A stretch of 10,539 nt of DNA from assembly GCA_900617975.1 (NCBI GenBank), contig UZAE01014888.1, forward strand, positions 1 to 10,539, written 5' to 3'. The DNA is from Rodentolepis nana (lineage: Eukaryota; Platyhelminthes; Cestoda; Cyclophyllidea; Hymenolepididae). Below are positions 1 through 7,473 of the stretch, piece by piece. The position numbers and the translations under genes were made by a program. The notes beneath the pieces were generated by a model. The model saw nothing but the letters and a program-made list of their open reading frames with translations, did no database searches and was not told where the DNA came from. The number at the start of each line of letters is the position of its first letter. Positions within the stretch are counted from its first letter, which is position 1.

Positions 1-313
1 TTTATATCAAATGGCAGCCGTTGGGAAAGTTACCATCAGTCCTTTAGTTGACTTCAGGCTTCACAGAGGAGGAGGAACATCAAAGTGAAACAAGTCGAGA
101 GGGAGAGGGGAAACAGAAGAGAGTTTCAAAGATGTAAAAGAGGGAGAGACACAAAAGTAGAAAAATGGTGAGGCGAGTACTGTGGAAGTAGTCGAATATG
201 ACGTACAATGTGGTGAGGATAGTTTGAAGTCAGAAGTCAACTGCCAGTTAATAGACTTTTTTGCCGTATGAGTATACGTTACCCAGGGTGCACCACGGGG
301 AGGTAAGTCTATC
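1..313 (-). mobile_element. SINE-like dispersed repeat, copy 1 (cut by window start)
   Basis: This segment is the reverse complement of 1439-1777. The inner 92 bases (222-313 against 1439-1530) differ at 6 positions by eye, 5 of them transitions. Similarity continues outward, with small indels, to base 1. Read on the minus strand, the shared head is GATAGACTTACC and the end is a ...CATTTGATATAAA run that meets the window edge, so the tail and one target-site flank are missing. This copy has one version of the 39-bp unit that is duplicated in copy 2. The lack of a transposase or reverse transcriptase frame makes it non-autonomous. A long terminal inverted repeat of a foldback transposon is the alternative reading, made less likely by the direct repeat that flanks copy 2 alone. 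Confidence 0.7.
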
Positions 314-1417
314 GGAAGCTATGTTTTTCTCTATTTCTTATGCAAAACGATGAACCTGTGTAGGTATTCTCAGAAATGAGAATAGTTATCTTGAGGGCGG
401 TAAATTATTTTTTGTGTACCTTCGATATCGACTCAAATAGTAATTGGAGCTATTTCACTTGCTCATTGTGTGTGTAGATTAACTTCAAAATTGAGTCATC
501 TTATATCTTCAATTTTTCATAGCAAATTTTTCATCATTTTAAATAGCTGGTGGAATAATTGCCTTGAACGCTTAGAATACATCAACGTAAGGACTTCTTC
601 TCCTGACATGGACGCAGGAATTTTAATCAAACTATCCATTTCTTCAGAGTCGAATCTCATCCGAAATATTTCGAACTGCCACCTTTAAGAGGTTCTAAGA
701 TTAGTGCAAAGTTTTCTTTTTTGGAAAATAAGCGTTGTAAGTTGCGATTGGAATTCAAAATCTGCAATTCAAAATTTTCAGACCACCAAATTAGTATTGC
801 CACACACACGCACAGGTTCAAATCGGAACAACGCAAACTTAAAGGAATTCTACGCTGCATACTCAAGGCGCTTGTGTGCAACATCTCGACATTTGGGCTT
901 GGAATGATTACCTTGGATGCGAAAGTAAAATGCTTGCAAAGTGTTAGGTGATTTTGACGGATCATTTGAAGAAGCATGCTAAACGCCGCATCAATAGAAT
1001 TCCAAATTGGATATTAATCCAATAATTAAACACTATTATCTAAATAATTTCCTCCACCATCACTATTCAATAAGATTGGACAATTGATTCGAGACGGTTT
1101 TGGTTAGCTTCGCTGAGGCACAGACACTGAACTCGTGTTGAAGGTTATTGAAAAAAACGGGAAAATTTGGACTTTCGAACGTTAGAACACGGTTGATTGA
1201 ATTAAATTCACTTAGAGAAAGGTGATGAAAATTCAGTTGTAATCTGCTTTCAAGAGTGTTCTATTGGAACAGAAAATTGAATTTTTTGATTTGCTACGAA
1301 AAGCACTCAAAGAGAAAATTATTTCACACTTTGTTGTAAAATACTTAAACAATGTCACTGTCGATCTAGATAGAAAATCCATGTCAATTGTTTTCACAGT
1401 TACCACAAAAAGATATT
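314..1417. other. AT-rich stretch between the inverted repeat copies; nothing identified
   Basis: This is AT-rich sequence with no sustained reading frame. The frames of 60-106 codons on both strands are low-complexity or lack ATG starts. No transposase motif, tRNA-like fold or tandem repeat was seen. If the two flanking repeats were really the arms of one transposon, this would be its interior, and it holds nothing to support that. Confidence 0.5.
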
Positions 1418-1429
1418 TGCCATCAACAT
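1418..1429. repeat. 12-bp target-site duplication, left copy
   Basis: TGCCATCAACAT here is identical to 1791-1802. The bases outside differ on both sides (preceded by T here and C there; followed by G here and A there), so the match is exactly 12 bp. The pair brackets only the right-hand repeat copy, which supports an independent insertion. Confidence 0.7.
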
Positions 1430-1742
1430 GGGGTGTGAGATAGACTTACCTCCACGTGGTGCATCCTGGGCAACGTATACTCATACGGCAAAAAGGTCTA
1501 TTAACCGGCAGCTGACTTCTGACTTCAAAACACCATCAGCCTACTTTATGTCATATTCAACTGCTTCACAGTACTCACCTCACCTTTTTTCTACCTTTTC
1601 TACCTTCGTCTTTGAAACACTCTTCTGTACCCCCCTCCCATCTCGACTTTTTCACTTTGATGTTCTTCCCCCCCTCCCATCTCGACTTTTTCACTTTGAT
1701 GTTCTTCCCCTCTGTGAAGCCCGAAGTCAACTAAAGGGCTAA
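1428..1742 (+). other. 104-codon open frame across retroposon copy 2, probably not a gene
   Basis: An ATG at 1428 opens a frame running through almost the whole repeat. It starts MGCEIDLPPRGASW, contains YTHTAKRSIN, and repeats a 13-residue stretch around SRLFHFDVLP because of the 39-bp duplication. The equivalent frame in copy 1 (minus strand, about 321 down to the stop at 61-63) is also open and very similar at its start, with IDLPPRGAPW and YTHTAKKSIN, but lacks an ATG. Of the six differences in the inner 92 bases, four change an amino acid, which gives no sign of protein-level selection. No known domain is recognised. It could be a relic of a LINE coding end or a chance frame in pyrimidine-rich DNA. 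Confidence 0.2.
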
Positions 1743-1790
1743 TGATAACCATCAAAATGCCAGCCATTTGTTATAAATAAATAAATAAAC
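1430..1790 (+). mobile_element. SINE-like retroposon, copy 2 (complete, with target-site duplication)
   Basis: The repeat begins just after one TGCCATCAACAT (1418-1429) and ends just before a second identical 12-mer (1791-1802). The 3' end is a TTATAAATAAATAAATAAAC-type tail. A variable-length perfect direct repeat plus a simple-repeat tail is the usual signature of target-primed reverse transcription by LINE machinery. The body matches 1-313 in inverted orientation. About nine bases (GGGGTGTGA) separate the direct repeat from the shared head, so copy 1 may be slightly 5'-truncated or these bases were added. I see no convincing pol III A and B boxes, so a 5'-truncated LINE 3' end is an alternative, although both copies starting at nearly the same base favours a discrete short element. 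Confidence 0.68.
1632..1709. repeat. 39-bp tandem duplication inside retroposon copy 2
   Basis: Two adjacent 39-bp units, each containing CTCGACTTTTTCACTTTGAT and then GTTCTTCC, begin in a C-run (TCTCGAC at 1641 and 1680). Copy 1 of the retroposon (about 64-112, minus strand) carries a single unit, so the duplication arose in this copy or its source lineage. The length is a multiple of three and leaves the overlapping open frame intact. Confidence 0.85.
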
Positions 1791-1802
1791 TGCCATCAAC
1801 AT
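1791..1802. repeat. 12-bp target-site duplication, right copy
   Basis: This is the second copy of TGCCATCAACAT, directly after the ATAA-type tail of the retroposon. It pairs with 1418-1429. Confidence 0.7.
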
Positions 1803-2178
1803 ATTAGGTTTCTTGTGCAAAGATTTATTAGGAGGGAATACTTTAAATGAATAATAAATGTCATAACTAACAAAATTCCAATAACATATAAATGAAATGA
1901 GGTTGTGGGTTTTAAGGGGAGTGGAGCTTTTTACCATATAAACTTCAATAGTGTAATTGAATAATATTGTTGCGGATAAAGGTTACAGTCTTTAGTTAAT
2001 AAAGAGATCTTAACAAGCATACGAATAATTGAATACACCTTATTATCAAAATGATTTAAATAATTGTCATTTCAGGAGTGAAAATAATTTAGAATCCTAT
2101 TCTTGCGATAGCTCCCAAATGGCAGAATTAAATTCGGAGATACACCGACTAATAACTAAATGATCTTTTGCTTATTTT

Positions 2179-2181
<3 letters not shown>

Positions 2182-2242
<61 letters not shown>
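2182..2242. repeat. (TA)n microsatellite, about 30 units
   Basis: An uninterrupted alternating TA run lies in AT-rich non-coding DNA. Such runs are length-unstable, and the true array length in the genome may differ from this assembly. Confidence 0.97.
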
Positions 2243-2246
<4 letters not shown>

Positions 2247-3020
2247 AAAATACTTTGGGGTTACCATCTCTTGAACTCATCTATTTTAAAAAAGTTTCTG
2301 TGCACGAGAGTAAGAAAGTGATATTGAATCATTTCTTAAATCAATTAAAATAACTAAACCCTAATATATAAATATCCCACACATACTCTCACCAAGAAGA
2401 TCGTGAAGTGAATACAAAGAGAAAAACTAATATTGTAAACATAGAGGTAATCCAAAGTGACCAAGTGACAACTCCCAATTCATCATTTGCTGGGCTATTC
2501 TGCAACTTTCAGTGTTCAGTTGTTATCGTGTGACAAAATCTTGTCATTGTCTAACAACTATAATTATATAATTGTAATTTAAATAAAACAGACTCTAAAG
2601 AATGTTTTTGATAAAAGTGTGTTTATGATCAGAAATGCCATATTTACGTATAGGCTATTGTGATTCATATGCAATTAGTTACACGAAGACGATTTACGTA
2701 ACTTTGTAACAAAGCTTAACCCGAAATTTTTGCAGTTGAATACTTTCAGGAATTGGCTATCTTATCGATGATTGATTTCGGATTTTTGAGTTAATATTTA
2801 TTTAACTTAAAGTAGTGTCACTGATTAGCAATCATCTGGGATTTTAAATATCTTATTTCATAAGGGAGAGGTTTGGATAAAGGGTCCCATGCCACAATGT
2901 CATACGAACTGCTCACAGTAAATCTAATTTGATCTTATCAAAAAGCTTTGAGAAAGCCGTGAACTAGTTCACCTTCCATTCTCCAACTTGCATCTTTTTA
3001 TCCGCTCATCTTTTTCATAT
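2243..3020. other. AT-rich non-coding stretch; nothing identified
   Basis: No open frame, RNA gene or repeat is evident here. The same holds for 1803-2181 before the TA tract. The last bases (about 2990-3020) become pyrimidine-rich and lead into the acceptor-like site at 3022. Confidence 0.5.
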
Positions 3021-3024
3021 AGGT
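3005..3024 (+). promoter_or_regulatory. Candidate 3' splice (or trans-splice) acceptor
   Basis: CTCATCTTTTTCATATAG followed by GT ends at 3022 and has a pyrimidine tract and a TAG acceptor. An ATG follows 18 bases later at 3041. This would suit either cis-splicing or spliced-leader addition in a taxon that trans-splices. It is motif evidence only. Confidence 0.3.
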
Positions 3025-3040
3025 ACATAATATCCTTACA

Positions 3041-3175
3041 ATGAAGGCCTTAATCAGGAGAGAATTCAAGACCTCAATATGCAACGAACTTAAAGCTCGA
3101 ACAAAGGAGAAACAGTGGGGCAACGAAATTAAAGCTCGAACAAAGGAGAAACACAGTTGGCACTCTCCGATATAA
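3041..3175 (+). other. 44-codon open frame with an in-frame 13-residue repeat; unrecognised
   Basis: An ATG follows the acceptor-like site at 3022 and opens a 44-residue basic frame ending in TAA at 3173-3175. It begins MKALIRREFK and contains NELKARTKEKQWG followed directly by NEIKARTKEKHSW. The underlying 39-bp duplication is therefore in frame, with mostly conservative change (L to I). The product would be Lys/Arg-rich, with no signal peptide or membrane segment. I recognise no family. It lies at the entrance to a large satellite cluster, so it may simply be a satellite unit that happens to be open, or a remnant of a gene whose 3' part was replaced by repeats. Confidence 0.25.
3082..3159 (+). 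repeat. 39-bp tandem duplication
   Basis: Two adjacent copies of a unit starting CAACGAA and containing TTAAAGCTCGAACAAAGGAG are offset by 39 bases (3082 and 3121). They are the first element of the repeat cluster and are unrelated by eye to the 39-bp unit at 1632-1709. Confidence 0.85.
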
Positions 3176-3177
3176 CC

Positions 3178-3270
3178 GACTGGCCAGGAATCGAAGCCGT
3201 TGCCGACTGGCCAAGAATCGAAGCCGTTGCTGAGTTTAACTTTGGCCAAGAATCGAAGCCGTTGCTGAGT
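3178..3270 (+). repeat. 27-bp tandem duplication plus a third diverged copy
   Basis: GACTGGCCAGGAATCGAAGC at 3178 recurs at 3205 with one mismatch (period 27). A third copy, TTTGGCCAAGAATCGAAGCC, lies at 3241 after an extra eight bases. In one frame the first two copies read DWPGIEAVA and DWPRIEAVA. That frame has no ATG start and runs on into the next satellite, so coding is doubtful. Confidence 0.85.
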
Positions 3271-3293
3271 TTAGACTACGTACGGACAGATTG

Positions 3294-4436
3294 CATCAAA
3301 ACACCTTCACAGATTGAGAGTATACACTCAACCCACATACTCTATGTAACCTACAGGAGGAAATGGAGAAGTCCCACCTGTCTATGTGACCTACAGGAGG
3401 AAACGGAGAAGACCCACCATATGTAACCTACATGAGGAAATGGAGAAGACCCATCTGATCTGTAACCTACAGGAGGAAATGGAGAAGACCCACCTGATGT
3501 GAAACCTACAGGAGGAAATGGAGAAGACCCATCTGATTCTTAATCTAAGAGAGTATACACTCAACCCACATGCCCTCTGTGTAACCTACATCAAAACACC
3601 TTCACAGATTGAGAGTATACACTCAACCCACATATACTCTATGTAACCTACAGGAGGAAATGGAGAAGTCCCACCTGTCTATGTGACCTACAGGAGGAAA
3701 CGGAGAAGACCCACCATATGTAACCTACATGAGGAAATGGAGAAGACCCATCTGATCATGTCCAGCCCTAAAGACAACGACGGAAAGACAGAGATACTGG
3801 GATCCAGCCCTAAAGACAAGTACGGAAAGCCAAAGATACTGGTATACAGGAGGAAATGGAGAAGACCCACCTGATTCGGTGTTCAAAGGAGGAAATGGAG
3901 AAGACCCACCTGATTCGGTGTCTAGCGATCAACCCACATGCCCTCTATGTAACCTACAGGAGGAAATCTGGCGAAGCACCTTCACAGATTAGGAGTATAC
4001 AATCAAAACACCTTCACAGATTGAGAGTATACACTCAACCCACATATACTCTATGTAACCTACAGGAGGAAATGGAGAAGTCCCACCTGTCTATGTGACC
4101 TACAGGAGGAAACGGAGAAGACCCACCATATGTAACCTACATGAGGAAATGGAGAAGACCCATCTGATCTGTAACCTACAGGAGGAAATGGAGAAGACCC
4201 ACCTGATGTGAAACCTACAGGAGGAAATGGAGAAGACCCATCTGATTCTCTACAGGAGAAAATGGAGAAGACCCACCTGATTCGGTGTTCAAAGGAGGAA
4301 ATGGAGAAGACCCACCTGATTCGGTGTCTAGCGATCAACCCACATGCCCTCTATGTAACCTACAGGAGGAAATTAACCCACATGCCACCTATGTAACCTA
4401 CATGAGGAAATGGAGAAGACCCACCTGACTCGGTGT
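3294..4436 (+). repeat. Satellite array: about 20 copies of a 37-40-bp unit in three higher-order blocks
   Basis: The basic unit carries CAGGAGGAAATGGAGAAG followed by a (G)ACCCACCTGAT-like segment and GTAACCTA. Successive copies in the first block start at 3350, 3390, 3427, 3466 and 3505. I count about 20 full or partial copies. Blocks headed by ATCAAAACACCTTCACAGAT and a GAGAGTATACACTCAACCC segment start at about 3294, 3589 and 4000, giving spacings of about 295 and 412 bases. Variants such as AAACGG for AAATGG and CATGAGG for CAGGAGG recur in the same order in each block, which shows that whole blocks were duplicated. No frame stays open across it. Confidence 0.9.
3763..3847 (+). repeat. 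Inserted pair of about 42-bp 'GATACTGGGA' modules
   Basis: Two adjacent copies of a unit starting TCCAGCCCTAAAGACAA, with GGAAAG and GATACTGG further in, interrupt the second satellite block. Related copies occur at 4437-4520 and 4815-4850. The module links the 37-40-bp satellite to the poly-C satellite downstream. Confidence 0.75.
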
Positions 4437-4544
4437 TCAGCCTTAAAGACAAGGAAGGAAAGCCAGAGATACTGGGAAGCAAGTACAGGAAAGCCAAAGA
4501 TACTGGGAAGCAAGAAGACTGCTAATGTCTGCTATTAATTAACT
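4437..4544 (+). repeat. Diverged 'GATACTGGGA' modules joining the two satellites
   Basis: Two shortened copies (AGCCAGAGATACTGGGAAGC at 4461, AGCCAAAGATACTGGGAAGC at 4492) are followed by a GCTAATG...ATTAATTA segment that leads into the first poly-C unit. The second copy and its downstream segment recur about 330 bases later at 4821-4875. Confidence 0.75.
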
Positions 4545-4925
4545 GCTATATATGTACCCCCCACCCATGGGCTGTGTTAATAACCGCTATAAATGTACCC
4601 CCCCCCCCTCTTGGGGAAGCTGAAGTCAAAGATTAAGGCTATAAATGTACCCCCCCCCCCACCCTTGGGGGAAGATGAAGTCAAAGTTTTTCCGCTATTG
4701 ATTAACTGCTATAAATGTACCCACCCTTCCTTGGGGGAAGCTGAAGTCAAAGTTAAATTGCGAATGATACCCCTCCAATGTACCCCCCACCCTTGGGGAA
4801 GCTGAAGTCAAAATTCGGAAAGCCAGAGATACTGGGAAGCAAGAAGACAGCTAATGAACTGCAATTAATTAGCTGCTATATATGTACCCCCCCCCTTGGG
4901 GGAAGCTGAAGTCAAAGTTTATGGG
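4545..4925 (+). repeat. Poly-C hairpin satellite, six units
   Basis: Six units begin near 4545, 4586, 4638, 4708, 4777 and 4875. Each has GCTATAAATGTAC, then a C-run of variable length, then usually CTTGGGGGAAGCTGAAGTCA. The C-run and following G-run can pair as a short hairpin with CTT in the loop region. Spacing varies from about 41 to 98 bases because some units carry extra sequence. Differing C-run lengths between units suggest slippage. Confidence 0.88.
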
Positions 4926-5330
4926 GTAATGAAAAATATCATAAAGCCTGTCATTTGAAATATATATATATATCCTTACAAGTAGACTATCATAGTGTTC
5001 ATGCGTGGTTCTCAAGTACCATCAAAATAAAAGACATGCTTTTCATAGTATCGACTGGCCCAACTACGTCTTCTCCTATTCCATTTCGGGAAAAAAATTA
5101 TAACCGCTCCTATTTCTCTTACATGCTAAATATATTTTTCTATTTAAGTCTATTCGTATAAAGAAAACTTTGGCGCTAACGATAAATAGAAATGAGCATT
5201 TATGGAGAACCATGTTTTAACGACGATATCCAGACCTTATTGATCATCGACCCCTAATCTCCATTTCGCATTAATTGAGAAAGGCGCATGGAAATAGATT
5301 AGGGAGTCTGGCAGGTACTCTTAGCCGATC
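4926..5330. other. AT-rich non-coding stretch; nothing identified
   Basis: This contains a short TA run at about 4961-4973 and otherwise AT-rich unique sequence. A 68-codon frame here starts with TTG and has low-complexity content, so I do not count it as a gene. Confidence 0.5.
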
Positions 5331-5375
5331 CCCTCCTCTCACTCCACTTTCCACCTCCAGATCTTGTGAGATGGG

Positions 5376-5756
5376 ATGGCAGCAGGCGGAGACGGTAAAC
5401 TCGTCACGTTAAATCTGCTCTCTTCAGAGCGTGGGTGGAGGTGGTATTTGTTAGTACACGTGCGCATCGTGCGCGCAAGCTGCTTTCCGAGGTTGCCCGG
5501 TTGCTTGCCTGCTTTTGGATGTTTTGCTTGCAAGCTAGCCAGCCAGCCTCGATGTGTGTGTATCGGGTGGCGGCGGCATACATCAAAGCCGGACAGCCAA
5601 TGGACACAGAAGAGACGTCCGCCTCGTTCTCCTTCTCTCAATCACACTCGCACTCTCTCTCTCAACAGAAGCAGTAGCATCATTGGGGTAACAACAGACG
5701 TAACAGTCTCCCCTCTGAAGATTAGTCCTCTCTCCATTCATTCAGCAAGAACTTGA
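5376..5756 (+). other. 126-codon open frame in CpG-rich DNA; unsupported as a gene
   Basis: This is the longest ATG-started frame in the window. It has G at -3 and +4 and starts MAAGGDGKLVTLNLL. Composition is rich in Ser, Arg, Leu and Cys, and the second half reads through CT-rich DNA (repeated Ser-Leu and Ser-Pro). A 100-codon frame is open on the opposite strand over the same bases, as expected when high local GC makes stops rare. No signal peptide, membrane segment or known domain is visible. A short competing ATG frame begins five bases upstream at 5371. It may lie in a promoter or 5' UTR region instead. Confidence 0.15.
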
Positions 5757-5880
5757 GCTCAATCTCTCTATCATTCCTTCACTCTAACTCCTATCTACCT
5801 TCTATACCTCGTGCGCACTATCTCTCACTCTCACGCCAAATTCAATCACGTGGAAGACTGGCTTAAATCGCTCTACTACA
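5400..5880. promoter_or_regulatory. CpG-rich, CACGTG/TGCGCA-containing candidate promoter
   Basis: CpG dinucleotides cluster here compared with the AT-rich surroundings. CACGTG E-box palindromes lie at 5457-5462 and 5847-5852. Two TGCGC half-sites in TGCGCATCGTGCGCGC follow the first E-box and resemble an NRF1-type site with wrong spacing, and another GTGCGCA lies near 5812. Downstream sequence is pyrimidine-rich, like a transcript leader. There is no TATA box. Strand cannot be set, because no exon was found. Confidence 0.25.
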
Positions 5881-5899
5881 AGTACGTTACAGTTCCCCT

Positions 5900-6935
5900 T
5901 TGTCCAGTGTTTGCTATTCCATTTTTTTCTTGTATTAAATACCCACTAATTGTGTCACTGAGCAGACAGAAGTGACACATCAAATGGAGAAGATTTATAA
6001 CTTTGCTTGTGCGGTTTTGCAATTTATGTGTTCCAAATGGAAGACAAGTCTGATATCTGCTCTTGCTTTGATTTGCTACCTTTTTTTGCTTTCAAATGAT
6101 CGGTCCTTCTAACCCGAACATTGTTTTCATTTCACTATTGGGTTTAGATTTTGCATATATACCCCAGCGCTCGTTTCACAACTGTCTGAGCCCCTGAAAG
6201 GGATAATCACTTCACGAATTTAGTTCATGTGAATTTAGAGAGTAATCTAGCAATCAGGAGTTGATTACAACATTAAAAACGAAATCCATTTAGCGGTTAT
6301 AAAATGTACATTAGGTAACTCATGTCAACTTCACCTCCTTCAACAGCGATAAGTACATCTTGGGAAATAGATTACGCGTCAGTTGAAGTCTTTTATTATG
6401 TGCCTTTCACTTTTCAAAAGAGATGGTTCCAATATTCAACAATGCTCAAACTCTCAAAGTGCCTCTAATTATCATTTAATTAGTTTTTTTGGGACACATA
6501 GTATTGTTTACACGCATAAGGGTGCGTGTACTTTACAGGATAGTTCAAATTGTGAAGGACATTGGGTTGGCATTTAACGTAATATCACATTCCTTTGGGG
6601 CACGACATGTAGGCAGACAGCTTCCCTTTCGACATCTGTCTACTTGTATTACGTGCGAAATTTGATAAACTAGTTGATGCAAAGCGCAGTTGCGAACCAC
6701 GTCAAAACAGTTGCCTTCTAATTTTAAATAATGTCAGTTTGCATTATTTAACATACCGCTATCACTTTCAAGCAGATGGTTAAATGGCCTATTGATATGC
6801 CATTGTCATTAGGCCTGAGAACTATGATTGAATTTATGGTTTAATTAAAAAGGCATTAAAATTTATTTTCTGAACCACAAACAAAGTCCGCTGTTTCGGC
6901 AACAATTTCTTCCGCAATTTTGTCGCTTTGAGAAA
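5900..6935. other. Non-coding stretch; nothing firmly identified
   Basis: No repeat or RNA gene was seen. The only frame of note runs from an ATG at 6398 to a stop at 6575-6577: 59 residues with four cysteines, but no signal peptide or recognisable pattern. I treat it as chance. Confidence 0.45.
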
Positions 6936-7273
6936 CACGTCTCTCTCTCTCTCCCGCTGTCTCAATGTCAGACAGGGAGCCAGAAGTCAGACGTCTATAC
7001 ATAAATTTTTCAGCCACTCCGTTTCCCGACTCATGCAGTGTCTCTACTTCTCTCTCTCTCTCTGCGTCTGTGTTCTGCCGCAGCTTCGATTTTGACTCTG
7101 TTGTCCTTCATGTCTGGGGCCATCAGTTCCTCCGGATCTATTTAACCTTGCCGATTGCAGGCCTAGGAGAGAGAGAGAGAATGTTAGAGTTGATTCATTC
7201 AATCGACTTAATAATTTCAATCGGCAAAGAGTAACTCCCCATTTAACCTCCCCATGCATTTATGAGATAGAGA

Positions 7274-7300
7274 GGGGGGGGGGGGTAGGAGGGAGGTGGG
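7274..7300 (+). other. Poly-G tract with G-quadruplex potential
   Basis: A run of 12 G at 7274-7285 is followed by GG, GGG (7291-7293) and GGG (7298-7300) with short loops, which satisfies the usual four-run quadruplex pattern. It sits next to GA/CT tracts. The exact G-run length may be unreliable in an assembly. Confidence 0.7.
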
Positions 7301-7380
7301 AGAGTAGTCAGAGAACCCTGCTTCCTAAACTCCTGCTCTCTATCCCTCCGATAAATCACCTATATAGAGAGATAGAGGTA

Positions 7381-7390
7381 GAAGGTAAGT
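7381..7390 (+). promoter_or_regulatory. Isolated consensus 5' splice site
   Basis: GAAG followed by GTAAGT (boundary after 7384) matches the U1-binding consensus. A CTATATAG lies only about 20 bases upstream, too close to serve as its TATA box. No exon could be built around it. Confidence 0.2.
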
Positions 7391-7437
7391 GCGGACGTAT
7401 CCACTCTTTGCCTCCCTATGTTGCAGACGGAAGCTCA

Positions 7438-7473
<36 letters not shown>

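Noticed and set aside
810..835. B-box-like GGTTCAAATCG
   Set aside because: No cloverleaf or A box upstream. The sequence before it is a CA-rich run.
470..977. Several overlapping frames of 67-106 codons on both strands
   Set aside because: They are mutually overlapping, mostly without ATG starts, and have no domain or splice support.
1..1790. A single DNA transposon with terminal inverted repeats of about 0.3 kb
   Set aside because: The 12-bp direct repeat and the ATAA tail flank the right arm alone, and the interior has no transposase. I kept this only as an alternative because the left end lies outside the window.
3346..3480. Each satellite unit has GT...ACCTACAG followed by GAGG, resembling a minute intron
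   Set aside because: The distance from GT to AG is only 11 bases, far below any spliceosomal intron.
4060..4338. Frames on both strands across the satellite (for example repeats of RWVFSISS and EKTHLIRC)
   Set aside because: The unit length is not a constant multiple of three and frames shift between units, so these are satellite translations.
4955..5161. A 68-codon frame rich in Tyr, Ile and Phe
   Set aside because: It starts with TTG within a TA-rich stretch; the composition reflects AT content.
5339..5641. A 100-codon minus-strand frame
   Set aside because: It lies antisense to the 126-codon frame in CpG-rich DNA where stops are scarce, with no domain.
6098..6115. ATCGGTCCTT, resembling part of a tapeworm spliced-leader exon as I recall it
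   Set aside because: Only about 10 bases match and no donor (ATG followed by GT) comes at the expected distance. Chance is enough, and it cannot be used to assign the organism.
6398..6577. A 59-residue frame with four cysteines
   Set aside because: No signal peptide, no recognised cysteine pattern and no splice or promoter support.
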